Part shown: positions 45,694 through 57,765 of the stretch, in pieces | Position numbering within the stretch: position 1 is the first letter of the stretch | Layout: each line of letters opens with the position of its first letter | Assembly (NCBI GenBank): GCA_958450365.1 | Contig: CAUEEP010000904.1 | Coordinates: forward strand, 496,001 to 560,000 | Origin: Mesorhabditis belari | Lineage: Eukaryota; Nematoda; Chromadorea; Rhabditida; Rhabditidae | Direction of reading: 5' to 3' | Length of the DNA stretch: 64,000 bases | Notes under the pieces: model-generated | What the model was told of the DNA's origin: nothing | What the model saw: only the letters and a program-made list of their open reading frames with translations | Databases searched by the model: none | Position numbers and translations under genes: made by a program

Positions 45694-46690
45694 AAATGTC
45701 CCAAAGCAGAGAGACAAACGTCTGTTAAATGATCAAAAAGTTTAAAAACGTATTCAATCCAATACAAACCGATTTTCCACCTTCTCCCCTGTTCTTTGAT
45801 ATTTCGGGTTTCATACTTTTCCGCACAAATCATTTCCTTTTGTAGTCGTTCAAAGACAAAACAGCTCAGGGGTTCAAGAAAAGAGAGAAGCCCCATGGGA
45901 TTTTCAGACGCCTATTCCACGAAAAGTACAACACAAACAGGAACCATTCAAATCACAAGATTACTTATGAAATACCAATTTAATTACAGAGAGAATTATA
46001 GTTTTTTGTCAGCATTGATCTGAGGAAAGAGTGAAGTAAGAGTGAAGAAAGATCTGAAGAAAGAAAGTTGACTGGAGAAAAAGAGCTCAAAGTTTGATGA
46101 AAATTGTGTAAAATCTGTTGGCTTTTTGTCTACTTTACATTTCTGATTTTCTCGTATTCTCATTTCTCATATTATCCTATTTTCTTATTTTATAATATCG
46201 TTAAAACACTTTTCTACTTACTTTGAGATAAGATGGCATTTCTTTTGAGCTTATCTCATCTTATCTCAAAGTAAATTGAAAAGTTCATCCGTTCAGTATA
46301 TTTGTGTGATGAAGATTTGCTTATGAAACTAGAATTGGAAGCTTGTTGAACTTTAAAGAACTTGTTTAACTTTAAAGAACTTGTTTAAGTTTAAAGCTTT
46401 GCACTAAAAATCAAACTGCTGTAAAAATGAACTAGCTAATATCAATATTGTACTTGATAGGTATGTGAATTCTTCAAGTTTTTGGCAATCTTGCTAGCGA
46501 ATCTTTTACAATAAGAAATTTGAAAAGGAAGTTGAAAAAACAATGTTTTAATGCATTTACTGCCAGTGTTTACGAAATTTGCATCTGAGCATGATAGATT
46601 TATTCCAATTGTCTAGATAAGGCATAACATTAACAAGTGCTAGATCAAATAATGCTACCAAATTCTTTGCACAAAACCCTTTATTAAACC
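45694..46690. other. Non-coding stretch
   Basis: No supported gene. A short inverted pair, TTGAGCTTATCTCATCTTATC (46230-46275) against ACTTTGAGATAAGATGGCA, suggests a small hairpin. The rest is AT-rich. Confidence 0.45.
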
Positions 46691-46713
46691 AATAATGCAA
46701 AACTCTATCGCAC

Positions 46714-46790
46714 CGGAGTGGCGCAACGTCAGCGTGGCCGAAAGCAGAGATCCGGGTTCGATTCTGGTGGACCAGTTCATGGCCAAGATC
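46714..46790 (+). repeat. tRNA-like SINE piece
   Basis: GAGTGGCGCAACGTCAGCGT resembles an A-box region, and ATCCGGGTTCGATTCTGG is a good B box and T-arm about 40 bases on. There is no full cloverleaf. It is followed directly by the 21-bp array. Confidence 0.6.
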
Positions 46791-46851
46791 CTTAAGAAGT
46801 CGATTCAGCCGTCTTCATCTTCTCTTCACCGCCAGAAGATCGTCCAATCAG

Positions 46852-47058
46852 ATCTAGAGATCGTCGAATCCGATCTAGAGATCCTCCAATCAGATCTAGA
46901 AATCCTCCAATCAGATCTAGAGATCATCCAATCAGATCTAGAGATCGTCGAATCAGATCTAGAGATCCTCCAATCAGATCTAGAGATCCTCCAATCAGAT
47001 CTAGAGATCGTCCAATCAGATCTAGAGATCGTCCAATCAGATCTAGAGATCGTCCAAT
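46852..47058. repeat. 21-bp tandem repeat, about ten copies
   Basis: Units of GATCTAGAGATCGTCCAATCA (last base variable) alternate CGTCCAATCA and CCTCCAATCA. Because 21 is divisible by three, the + strand stays open and would read QSDLEIV repeats from 46695, joined to the tRNA-like piece. With no other support this is treated as a repeat, not a gene. Confidence 0.9.
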
Positions 47059-49184
47059 AAGAGTAGCTGAAGAATGTAGGCGTAGGTTGGGTTAAGATTT
47101 AGTCTAGTATTGTGTGTTGTGATTGTGATTGTGCCAAATAAGCCACATTCGATGTATATCTTTAAAAGAATCAAGACAAAGAATTAAGATAAACAAGAAT
47201 TCAATAGATTGGGGTTTTTCTGAATTGACCCACACATGGGTTGTGCTAGTCCAAAGCGCTGCACTCATATCTCAGCACCTTAATCTAGTACAATACACGG
47301 TTAGGATCTAGTGGAGGGGTGAAAGAAGAAAAAAAAGGTCTTCAGCTAAGTTAATCAAGTACAAGAGAAAGTCACCAACCGTAGAATTGTGAGGGGATTA
47401 GTAGAATAATAGATGAATAATTTGAATAAGTACACGAGCTGAAAATGTGAACATATGATTTTCGTTTTCATGCTAAAACTCAATCAAGAAGCTAAGTACT
47501 TGATAAGTTGATAAAGAAGTTTTTAAACCCGGTTAACAATCCAGTTAACAACCTTATGTGAACAAGTGCTTGATAAGTAGTTTTCATGGAGTCATTGATC
47601 TAAACATATCTAAAAAAACAAAGCCCAACAAAGCCAAGATTTCGCTTTCTTTCAGGCGGTATAACTGAGAGCTTTCCTGGATGGGATTCGAGAAGGAAAA
47701 TCGTTGAAAGGGAATCTGGTGATGTGTTATCAGTTAGTGTCCGACTTCAAGGCGGCCCTTCTGCGTCATTCCCACTTTTTTCTTACCTCTTTTGCTTGTG
47801 ATGTGATCAGGCTCACCGACCCAATCTCATGAAAATTCGTGTCGTGACAAAGTGCAAAGTAGGCCTGGAAAAGCTATAGGAATTGTAGTACCTGGATTAT
47901 TTCCAGAACTCCTTTCTGGGTTCTGTTATCAAACCCAGACCCAGCTTTGGTAGATAAGTTAGTCTCGACATTGAATAAACTATTAGAAATTGATTAATTA
48001 ATTAATTTGTTATCAGAATTGATTAGATACCTGGATTAGATTAGAATTGATTAGGTTAGAATATTGAATATTTGAACAAGACTGGTATCTAAACATATCC
48101 AACATATCCAAGATATCTAAACATATCCAGACTTGGTCAACCAACAAAATGACAACAACAAAACCAAGCCGGTACACAGTTGAACAAATTCAGTCATCAT
48201 GCAAAAAATTAGTCATTAAAATAAAGTTTTTTATAAAAGAGACTAGCTAAAATCTTTGAGGTGATGAAATTGAGGCACAAGACATTGGGAATTGGGGAGG
48301 AGAGGAATCGTGTGACAAACAGGGATTGGTGATCAACAGTGACATGGGTTAGGGAAGGGGGAAAGAGAGGAGTGATCCCTTCATATGATTTTTAACTAAA
48401 AATAGAATTTGTTAAAGTGTTATAGACTCGCAAAATGATATTTACTATGGTGATGTAGAAGCGAGTGTTATTTCTAGAGCTTTAACTAGTGTTAGGGATT
48501 AGATAGGGAAACGCTTTCTAAGCTTAAGCCTTTTGATTGTGCTTGTTTTACAGAAAAAAGGATTAGCTTTCAGTGTAGTCAGAATTTTGTGCAAATGCCA
48601 AGTCTTTCACTGTACAGTAAACCTGTGAATTGTGATTGTGAGTTGAAGCCAGTGAAACAAGTCATTTTGAGTCAGTGAATCAGTCATTTTGATCACTAGA
48701 GAACTGTAAAGCAAACGAGCACTCTAGTAAGTAAAACAAACAAGAAATTAGTAATTGTACTGGTCTAGACAAAGAGTTGAAGCCAATACACATCTTAGGA
48801 TCAATCTCGTACCTCTTATACTCCTCTCACCGCCCACCCACCCTCAATACTCACCCCCGGGGGTGGAGCCCATGTATGAACCGTTCGCCGAGTCACCCCT
48901 TCGCTCCTAGTTTCGATTTGTGTGTGTCGGCTCGGTCACAAGTGATCGCGTCACGAGTCTCGAACTGTCGCCGTTCTCTCCTCGACAGAAAATACTCAAA
49001 AATACGTCTGTTGTAGTTTGTATTGACACCCGTGGCTTGCCCTTTTGAAAATGAAAAACTCAGGTGATTTTTTTGCGGCAAGAGATTAGTTTCAATTAGT
49101 TATACAAAAACAATGTAAAGAAATCTATAAGTTTTAATCGCCAACTGTAATTAGTTGAACCAAAAGAAGACACACTCAAGAGCT
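47059..49184. other. Non-coding stretch with one weak exon candidate
   Basis: After TTTCAG at 47651-47656 an open frame reads GITESFPGWDSRRKIVERES then GDVLSVSVRLQGGPSASFPL to a stop at about 47800. The composition is protein-like, but there is no donor and no matching upstream exon, so it is not called. A GC-richer block lies at 48830-48990 (CCCCCGGGGGTGGAGCCCATG). No gene supported. Confidence 0.4.
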
Positions 49185-49312
49185 ACGTTCCAGAGCTACA
49201 CTCTAGAGCTAACCTCCAGAGCTACGTTCTAGAGCTACACTCCAGAGCTACGTTCTAGAGCCACACTCCAGAGCTACACTCTAGAGCTACACTCCAGAGC
49301 TACACTTCAGAT
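49185..49312. repeat. 13-bp tandem repeat
   Basis: Alternating AGAGCTACACTCC and AGAGCTACGTTCT units, about ten copies. Confidence 0.9.
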
Positions 49313-50635
49313 TTTTTTTACAGATAGAGCCCGATAGAATAGGATTGTCAACTCAAATTTGACGCCTAGTTTTGATTAGTTACACCAAAAAGGGTTTCCA
49401 AAGCTACAATAGGGTTCAATTAAGATTTCTAAGCTCCAAAAATAACCACCTCATCCAAAATCAGTGATCGATAGGTGAGTGATAGGAATTTTTATGGGAA
49501 GGGAGGTGCTGGGGGTCGAACGGAAGTGTGTATGCCCTCTCTCTCCCTGTGGCTCGCTTACGTAAGCCTCTTTTGCCCATTTTTTACCATCAACGAAGAG
49601 AAAGGCAGCCTCTTTTGTGTCTTTTAGTTTTTTTTCTTTGGGGTGGGGGTGCTGAGCGAAAGGGAGAGACAAGGCTGACTCATTCGCTCTTTCGAAAGCC
49701 GCCCCTCGCCCCCTTCCCCCTCTCGCTCAAAGAATGTGACACGTCGGCTTATCATCCCCCTCACTCATTTTGCCCAAACAGAAACTAGAAGAATGAAATG
49801 ATGAAATTTTGGAGCCAAACACATACGAAAATTAGCGTAAATAAATTGGGTTCAATTCAAATAATCTCGAATCAGTGGCTGTAAAATTTCTCATTGCAAA
49901 GATTGGGCTTTGGGCTCGCTTTGGGCTCGCTTTGGGCTCACGAAAGCAACTGAAATATCTACTATATAAAAGAGCAGTGTCCGTTTGTCTATACGAGCAT
50001 TTGCTCAACCGCATTTTCATCATTAAAGCTAAAACTTCTTTAGAATTCCGAAACTAAAACTTTGAACCAGAAAAATCAGCTATTAAGCGGGTTTTTCTTT
50101 TGTTGAAAGATTTGTACAATGACTAAGACTTCAAGGAAACAAAAAAAACCCTTTCATAAAAATATCTGACTAAACCGAGATTATATTTTGATCAGAAAAA
50201 AAACACAAAAGACAAAGAAAAAGGGGATAAAGATTTAGAGCTCTGACTCATTGTTGACATTTCGTAAAATCGCTGAGAAAAACGGGGGATCTGTTGGTGT
50301 GGTCACGGGAAAAAGTGAATGAGCGGTTGGAAAAAAAGGCGGGAGACACACAGAACAGGCACCGGGGTGGGGTTGGGATGGGGAGTGTCAACGAAATCGG
50401 CATCCCTCCCAACCCCCTGAGCCAGGCACAAGGATGGGGAGACTTTGGGGAAATGGCTGGGTGGGTGAGGGGATCGGGGAAAGACCACCAATTGCTCCTT
50501 GCCTTGCGAAGCATTTCGAAATCACTGACAACGGGGGAAATTTTGGTGAAGAAAGCTGGGGACTAGCTAGGAAGCGAAAATTGTAACAAATTTATAGCCA
50601 AACTAGCTAGGAAGCCACCCAACGAGGCAGAAACT
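49313..50635. other. Non-coding stretch with G- and pyrimidine-rich blocks
   Basis: Blocks at 49490-49760 and 50285-50550 are richer in G+C than their surroundings, with runs such as GGGGTGGGGGTGCTGAG and CACCGGGGTGGGGTTGGGAT. Open frames through them have no protein character. A three-copy TTTGGGCTCGC repeat lies at 49907-49938. The blocks could be promoter-like or regulatory; nothing proves it. Confidence 0.35.
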
Positions 50636-50830
50636 CAAGAAGAGGATCTAGCTCTGAACCTTGAACCAAACTCAAGAAGAGGATCTAACTCTGAACCTTG
50701 AACCAAACTCAAGAAGAGGATCTAACTCTGAACCTTGAACCAAACTCAATCAAGTACAAGTACGATCGAGTACAAGTACGATTGAGTACAAGTACGATCA
50801 AGCACAAGCACAATCAAGTAAGACAAGACC
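50636..50830. repeat. 36-bp repeat followed by an AGTACAAGTACGAT repeat
   Basis: Three copies of a 36-bp unit containing AACTCAAGAAGAGGATCTAA then CTCTGAACCTTGAACC (50631-50748), then GAGTACAAGTACGATC-type units to about 50830. Confidence 0.85.
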
Positions 50831-52189
50831 AACACCAATCAAATACAAGACAAAACCAAAAGCTAGCTAGCTTTTGCTGGCTCTAGCTAGCTGGGCACAA
50901 ATTCTGAAATCATCAAGCGTTTCTGAGAAATTCTCAAAAAGTCCTCGAAAATTAGCTATCATGCAAGCTTTTTATGACACAAGCATACTTTTTGAACTAA
51001 CGAACAATTGGACTGTAAACAGGACAAGACTTTAGTGAGATAAGATATTTAATTGTTTCAGTGAAAAGTGAAAAAATGGATTTGAAAGCTTTTAGTTTAT
51101 GCTCAAAAAGAAAATCCCATTAAATCATGCTTTGATTAGGTGATGAAATAAGCGAAATTTCTCAGATATTCCTTGAAAATTCTGACGTTTTAAACCGGAA
51201 AAGAAAAACGCGACATGGAATGTAAAATGGCAGGTGAGCCAACAAATGTGCGAGTGTTTTTTTTCTTTCAGTAAAGTGAAGTATTTCGTGGGTGGGGCGA
51301 TCAGTTTGCAATGGAAAAAGATGGGCAAAATACGGCGGCCATCAACAGCAAAAAGCACGAAAAACAGAAAGGACAAAGGAGGAGAAAAGGCGGGGTTTTT
51401 TTTGGGGGGGAAAAGAGGCTGAACACTCACTCACTTTGGGGTGGAAAGGGGTGAGGGAATGGCGATGACGTGGCAGAGAGCGGAAAGCGGGGGGCGATGA
51501 AATGAAAGGGCCCGCCCCTCCTCAGCCTCTTCGATATCAATGCACAGGCCAAAATGCACCAAAATTCCATTCTGATGTTGGTGTATGAAAATAGAGAACA
51601 CTGAGAATAGGAAAATAGAGAACAGGAGTGTGGACTTGATTTGATTTGATGATGAGAATTTTGTTTGAATTCTGGCTCGTACAAGCTTCAGTTAGTGTCT
51701 TTAGTTAGCTTTTAAATTCTCAACAAACGAGGAATTTTGAGTTAGATTCTGGATTCATTGATCATTGAAACATTCAGTTACTAAACAGTCAAGTTCTTTG
51801 ACAGTTTCATGCAACATTAGCCATTCCATTCTTATTGTTAGTGCTGAAAATAGAGACGTGGAAAGGTTGGAGGTGATTTTAGAAGTTCGGAGCCCTATTT
51901 GGTTACAATCTTGCCACTCAAACCAACTCAAAATTCATAGCTTCTATAGTTCATGTACTTTTCTATAGCTTCTTTAGCTCATGTATTGTTCTCTAGTTCC
52001 TATAGAACAGGGTCATTTAGGGCCATTCTATAGAACATGACCATTTAAGGCCATTCTGTAGAACAAGGCCATTTAAGCTTAAGTTATGTTCTTTATGTTT
52101 TCTAGCTCTGAGCTATGTTATGAATTAGGCAAAACAGTTCTAATCATACATTCAGTAAGGCATAAGAACCTATCCTGGTGGCAATGAAA
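50831..52189. other. Non-coding stretch
   Basis: No supported gene. A G-rich block lies at 51290-51500 (with GGGGGGGAAAAGAGG and GAAAGCGGGGGGCGATG). Short repeats of TATAGAACATGACCATTTAA occur at 51950-52080. Confidence 0.4.
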
Positions 52190-52268
52190 TACGTGTCGTG
52201 TAGCTCATCGGCAAAGCGTTCGCCCGGCAAGGTCACGGGTTCGAATCCCGCCGCCAACCAGGCTTTGT
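52190..52268 (+). repeat. tRNA-like sequence, best-preserved Pol III boxes in the window
   Basis: GTGTAGCTCATCGGCAAAGCG matches an A box, and GGTCACGGGTTCGAATCCCG is a textbook B box and T-arm. The 5' and 3' flanks do not form an acceptor stem at tRNA spacing, although CCTGGTGGC (52174-52182) and GCCAACCAGG (52253-52262) can pair as an outer stem. More likely a SINE head or tRNA pseudogene than a working tRNA. Confidence 0.6.
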
Positions 52269-53294
52269 ATTCCCAGCCTCAACCTATAAAAGTCCAGTGT
52301 TTCTAAATATTTTAGTAATGTGTTAGCGCTTACAATTATCTCTTGTTGGGCTAGTAATGGGTTAGCTCTTAGATCAACACAAGTATAGGATTTTTGTGAT
52401 GAAAAAGCCAAAGCAGGTGGAATTTCGTGAAAAGTGTTAAAAATAGCATTCCAGGCATTCCAGACAACCTAAAAAGCTTCAGATTGATTAGAATAACTCC
52501 AGAACTAGAAGTTATTGCGAGTTTTCAATCTGGATGTTTTACCCAAACTTATTAGACGGTCATTTAGTTAATAAAGATAATTGTAAGTGCTTAGGTAAGA
52601 TTGATAGATCTTTTTTAATCTGTTCTTGAGCCATTCTCAAACTCCAAACTAGTGAATTAAAGGTGAAAAAAGAAAACGCTTATCACAAATCACAAAAAAA
52701 GGAATTCGGGGAATCTTTACCCGATCATCAAAAGGCGACAAATTCACCAAACTCTTGTCAGTGTCTCGTGATGAAAACGTGAATTTCTGGTGAAAAATTT
52801 GAGGGAGACGATCAGGGGAAAGCGACATAAACACTCGAAAAAAGTGTGGGGACTTTGAACGAGTTCTTTGAGTATTTTCTTTCAAAGCTAAAGTGTTAAA
52901 AGTAAGATAGTTAGTCGATAGATAATATTTGCTAAATATTTTGGCTAGATGAAAGCGTTTTGGTGTTGAAAGTGCTCAAAGTTATATTGTTTGCTTGCTG
53001 CTGAAAGTTATATTGTTTAAGTCAAGCCAATGTCTTCAGTAAGTCAAGTCTTCAGTAAGTCAGGGCTTCAGTAAGTAAGTAATGAAGTAATGAAGAAGCA
53101 ATGAAATTCTTCAATATTGCTGAATTTTTTTGTTAGTTTTCTATCAAATTAAGAATTTTGTTAAGAAATCAGAGATTTCACAAGTAAAGCAAAGCAAGAA
53201 CGAAAAAGAAACCTTATAAAAAAGCTTGGTTAGTGTTCTAAAAGCTAGTACTTGTAAGCTAAAAGCTTTCAGAATGGTAAAAAAAGACATTTTT
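52269..53294. other. Non-coding stretch
   Basis: No supported gene. It holds short AAGTCAGTAAGTCTTC-type repeats near 53035-53085 and AT-rich DNA otherwise. Confidence 0.45.
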
Positions 53295-53420
53295 TAAAGC
53301 AAAAGCTACCCTTGAGCTATTGCAGCTACTCTTGAGCTATTGCAGCTACTCTTGAACGAAAGCTATTGCAGCTACTCTTGAACGAAAGCTATTGCAGCTA
53401 CTCTTGAGCAAAAGCTATTG
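53295..53420. repeat. About 26-bp tandem repeat
   Basis: Units of GCTATTGCAGCTACTCTTGA then ACGAAA, with the last six bases absent in the first copies. About five copies. Confidence 0.85.
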
Positions 53421-53995
53421 CAAAAGCATTACGAAAAGAATTTTCGAAAGCATTTCCGAAACCAACTTGAAGTCATGCCGAGTTACAATACAGTAGTTGA
53501 ATGGAGAAAAACGAGGAAAACTGAGAATAATGAGAAGAACTGACTGGAGTCGGGTATTTGTAGGGAATGTGAGTCATCCGATCAAGAAAAAAGAGGAATA
53601 AAGATGAAAAAGGGAAACGAGAGATTGGAAAGAAAAAGAGATGACAGACGGGTGAATGAGTCAAGTTTCACAATAAATCCCCCTTTTTCCGTGAGATGGA
53701 TGAAACAGTGAGACAACAAGGGAAACTTTCGACCTTTCTAGAAGCTCGATTTCATTTCGCAAGCAAATTCGATTTGTCATCAAATAATGAACATTAAAAC
53801 AGAACAAATAATGAACAGATTTCTTGGAATTAGAGTAAATTTGCTGAATTTTAAGCTAAACAAGTTTTTCTGGTGAAATTTGTCATGCTTTTTCTTGCAT
53901 AATAATGAAATCAGTTCTTTTAAAAGATGAAATCAGTTTTTCAGCCAATTTCTTTCAGCCAACCTTGGGTATTTCAGCTATATTTGATTTGGAGG
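53421..53995. other. Non-coding stretch
   Basis: Purine-rich (GAGAAAAACGAGGAAAACTG and similar) from 53500 to 53720. No gene or clear repeat. Confidence 0.4.
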
Positions 53996-54365
53996 GATAT
54001 ACGAATTATTATATGATAATTATATACTATATGATAATTATTTATTATATGATAATTTACTATATATGCAAAAGAGACCGTGCGAAGCCATGGGAAAAAG
54101 GGGGCAGGGTTTAGGTTGCGTGGAAAACGTGGACCTCCCCAGTGGAAGTTGGTGAGCGTTTTCCGCTGGTAATAATAATAATATAATAATAATATAATAA
54201 TAATACTACAATAATAATAGAATAATTTACTATATACAAAGCAGAAGAGACGTCTGTTCGTCCGTCTGTCTGTGCACAGCCATAGGTAAAAAGGGGTGGG
54301 GCTTAGAACGCGAACGTTAGTGAACGTTTTCCGCTGGTAATAATATAATAATAATAATAATATGC
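53996..54365. repeat. TAA/TAT microsatellites around a duplicated block
   Basis: An ATATGATAATTATATACT run (54010-54065) and TAATAATAATA runs (54165-54225, 54338-54362) enclose two related copies of a block with CCATGGGAAAAAGGGGGCAGG / CCATAGGTAAAAAGGGGTGG, ending GTGAGCGTTTTCCGCTGGTA / GTGAACGTTTTCCGCTGGTA. It may be the end of a dispersed element. Confidence 0.75.
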
Positions 54366-54373
54366 ACTTTATT

Positions 54374-54634
54374 TTAGTAATAAAGCGTAACAGAAAGATC
54401 CACAACACAAAAAAATACAGAATTTAAATTTAAATTACAGTTTTTAATCGGAAAAAAAGCATAATAAGATTTACAGATAGTAAATTGGATAGTTTGATCG
54501 GAAGAAAGAAAGAGAAAAGTGGATTTAAACGAGCTTAGAGATGAAAGATTACGAATTTCATTTTGAAGAGAATTCCATAACGTAACTAGTCGATTTGTAA
54601 AAAAAACTTTCACCACTTCTAGACTTTTCGACAA
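54374..54634 (-). pseudogene. LINE reverse transcriptase, C-terminal fragment
   Basis: The minus frame reads FFTNRLVTLWNSLQNEIRNL then SSLSSFKSTFLFL, the conserved C-terminal block of non-LTR reverse transcriptases (N-R-V-x-x-W-N-S-L-P...S-x-x-S-F-K). The proline of NSLP is Gln here. It is probably a 5'-truncated copy. Confidence 0.75.
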
Positions 54635-55903
54635 ACTTTTAGGCGAACTTTTAGAAAATTACGTTTTAAAAAAAGCGTGCCCCTTCTGGAAGCCGATTGC
54701 CTTGGATTTAACGGAGAAAAGGATGTAGAATTTGTACAGTCAGTACAGTCAAAAATACAGACAAAAATACAGACAAAAATACTGTTAAAAATACTGTTAA
54801 AAATACCGTTAAAAATACAGCCAAATTTAAGACAAAAATCTTTCCAAAAATTGGAGTATAGTGACCATCAAAACGAAAAAATTAGCTCAATTGCTTTGCT
54901 TTACGGATTGCAAAAGGGAAACCTTCTATAACAGACGGGTTTGCCAGATCCAGATTTGCCAGAGCGATTACTTAGCCGCACAAAGAACACCTCGCCATTT
55001 ATTTACATAGTGATTTCTCTTTGTTGATGCTACAAAAAAGATATTGAGCTGTAAATTTGCACCCAAGGGTTTTCAGGGTCGAAGAATCGATCGAAGCTAT
55101 TCATTTTATTCAGTTGACCATTTGGAACTCGGTTTAATTGGTTTAAACTTTTAAATTGAATAGGAATCACCCCTGAGACCTATCTGTATTGTGCTATGAT
55201 TTAGACTTTTTAAATTGATTAAAATGGAGAACAGTAAAGTATCTAGTCTAGTACCGAAGCTAAACCGGAAATCATTCAACTCCTCTTCCCTATCGTCAAT
55301 GGATGACGGAAAGTGTTTTATGAGTCTCCTATCCATCCACCTCCGCCCGTTTCCCAGTAAATCCCTTTATTCCCACCGCTTCCGAAAAACCACACCCAAA
55401 TTTTCCCCTCTAAATCGTTTTGCATCAACATGGCGCCAAAATGATTTTCGTTTCAAATTTTCTTTCAAATCCTTACCCATTTTCTTTGCAAATTCCTCGA
55501 AACCTTATCAGTGAAAAGCCCGTTTCCGGCTGAAAAACTGATGCATCAATCGAATCGACTTTTTCTCCAGCTTTTTACAACTTTTGATGGATTGTTTGAT
55601 CTGTTTTGCTGGTTGAAAACAGGCGGAAATCGTTTTTGAATATTTACACAAAGAGTGATTCAGATTGAGATTGGGCAAAGGTGACTCAAAATGACTAGTT
55701 TTCCCCCTGAGAATTTTGTGGGCGGAGGACAAGGAGGGATGGGTGAGTCAGAAAGAAAAAAAAAGAATAATGGATAGAAGATGGGAATTGAAAAAAGATC
55801 CTGTGACAAGTGAAAGGGAAATTTGGATTGGCAATCATTAAACTTGGGTGGTAGGGAATGGTGGTAGAGTCTTTTGAATGCGCACCTCTTAGAAGCTAGT
55901 GCT
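54635..55903. other. Non-coding stretch
   Basis: Short CAGTACAGTCAAAAATACAG-type repeats at 54735-54835. Frames at 55150-55520 are open on both strands but have no splice support or protein features. No gene called. Confidence 0.4.
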
Positions 55904-55990
55904 TTGTTTGTTTGTTTTTATAGTTTATAGTTTGTTTTATAGTTTATAGTTTGTTTTATAGTTTATAGTTTGTTTTATAGTTTATAGTTT
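55904..55990. repeat. TTTATAGTTTATAGTTTG repeat
   Basis: About four copies of TTTTATAGTTTATAGTTTGT. Another stretch of it follows at 56427-56490, on the other side of the SINE-like piece. Confidence 0.88.
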
Positions 55991-56043
55991 ACCAGCCGAG
56001 AAACCCGTCTAACAGTGGGTTTTTCTGGATGTTTCGGGGAATG

Positions 56044-56403
56044 GACGTCGCTGTGAAGCAGTGGATAGCGCGCTGGTCTATCGCCCATAAGGGTTCAACC
56101 TCCACGTGCGACTCGAATTGTGCTTTACAACGCTGCAAAGCTACATTCCCTATTCAGCGGCGCAAAAATCATTGTAAACGGCTCTCTGGAGGCTGAGGAG
56201 TAGCGCACATAGACAGACAAACGGACAGACGGACACATGGACGGACAGACGGACAGACAGACGGACACATGGACGGACAGATGGACGGACAGACGGACAG
56301 ATGGACGGACAGATGGACAGATGGACGGACAGATGGACAGATGGATGGACAGACGGACAGATGGACGGACAGACGGACAGATGGACGGACAGACAGACGT
56401 CTT
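56044..56403 (+). mobile_element. tRNA-derived SINE with an expanded GGACAGATGGAC tail
   Basis: The head, GTCGCTGTGAAGCAGTGGATAGC, resembles an A box and AAGGGTTCAACCTCC a B box. A body of about 100 bases follows (GCTACATTCCCTATTCAGCG), then about 16 units of GGACAGACGGACAGATGGAC-type repeat (56210-56400). The piece sits between two stretches of the TTTATAGTTTATAG repeat, as if inserted into it. Confidence 0.7.
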
Positions 56404-57238
56404 AGTCTCTTTTTATATAGTAGATGGTTTGTTTTATAGTTTATAGCTTGTTTTCTGGTTTCTTTTATAGTTTCTAGTTTGTTTTTATCTTTTACTGGTG
56501 TAAGTGTTTTTTCTTTTTAAATTATCAGTCCGAAGGTTCAGAAGACTAAAGAACAATGGTTTACCGAATTACCGAAAAAAGGCAAAAGCTGGGAAAAGAT
56601 CCTTTTTATACTCTGAAGTTCTTGTTTGTTAAAATCATTCGGTCTATTTATTGAATATGTTTTGGTTTTTCAAGTCGGTATAATTTGGTCGGTCGTTTAC
56701 CGTTCATTTTTTGTCATTTTCTCTCCAAAAATTCATTCTCATCAAGAGAAAAGCTGAATTTGTTGGATAAAGATAATAAACTGAATAAAGTTGTGTCCTC
56801 AAGGTGATAAAGCGCGATAAAGAGATTCTAGGGTCTAGATTTAAGATTGTGGCCTTATTTTTGATCAGTTTTGTTCAGTTTTGAGCAGTTTTGCTCACTT
56901 TTGTTCAGTTTTGAGCAGTTTCGAGCAGTTTTGAGCAGTTTTGATTGAGCAAGTTCAGATCATCAGATCAGTTTGATCTTGGCAGCGGATAAAGCTTGAG
57001 AGGAACGAAATCCCCACACAAAATACAAGTTTTTATTCAATACAAATGGTGCACCAATGAACAAGTTGCCTAAAATCACGCTTGAACAAGAAAAACGATG
57101 AACAAGTTGCTTAAAAATAGTACTAATCAAGTAAAATATGATAGATAAATCCAAAATTGAATTGTGCAAGCTTTAGGACTTGTAACCAGATCTTTATCTC
57201 ATAGTTATCTCATATTTATCTCATTACATCTAGTTTTA
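56404..57238. other. Non-coding stretch
   Basis: A GTTTTGAGCAGTTTTG-type repeat lies at 56867-56945. No gene supported. Confidence 0.45.
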
Positions 57239-57512
57239 TTAGGCTGTCCAGAAAGTCTTTTCGTTCCTTTTCAACCTTTTGTCAAAAAAATAACAAATTC
57301 ACCAATTAACCGATCACCAATTACGATTTCCTCTAAATAAAAAATGTTTATTCTTCAATTTCCCATCTTTTTAAGTCAATTTTTGTTCACTTTCAAGCAA
57401 TTTCGTGAGCAAATTGGCTTTTCTAATGAAACAAATCGTCGTTCAATTGGTGCATTTGTTGATTTTAAAAGGAACTACGAAAAGGAACGAAAAGACTTTC
57501 TGAAAAGCCTAA
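57239..57512. mobile_element. Foldback MITE family H (mariner-type ends)
   Basis: Opens TTAGGCTGTCCAGAAAGTCT and closes with the inverse (AGACTTTCTGAAAAGCCTAA). The TTTTCGTTCCTTTT sections also mirror. TA lies in front. Remnants at 11545-11585 and 32375-32402. Confidence 0.85.
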
Positions 57513-57765
57513 TGCCATAAACATTTCAGAATTGAGTGAATTTGCTGGAAAAGTGCCAGTTTTAACTGGAAAAGTGCAAGTTTGCTCTTGTTTGTTGGCT
57601 TGAAAAGCAAAAAGCTAGCTAGATATCATGTTTACTTTTGCAAACTCTACGAAAAATATGCATACTAGAAAGTGAAATGCTTTTGGAGAAAAGGACCAAC
57701 CCTTGTATCCGAATCTTTTTGATTAAAGCCACTCTTTTTCCCTTATCATCCCTACCATTAACATA

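Noticed and set aside
48830..49020. GC-rich block as a first exon or promoter
   Set aside because: No downstream splice partner, no ATG in a good context with a continuing frame; left as unexplained.
52190..52268. Functional tRNA gene
   Set aside because: A and B boxes are good, but no acceptor stem forms at tRNA spacing and the anticodon arm is poor; kept as tRNA-like.
53974..54408. 144-codon minus ORF rich in Tyr and Ile
   Set aside because: Mostly translation of TAATAATA/ATAATTAT microsatellites and a repeated block.
56237..56446. Asp-Gly-Gln-Thr repeat ORF
   Set aside because: Reading of the GGACAGATGGAC tandem tail of a SINE-like element.
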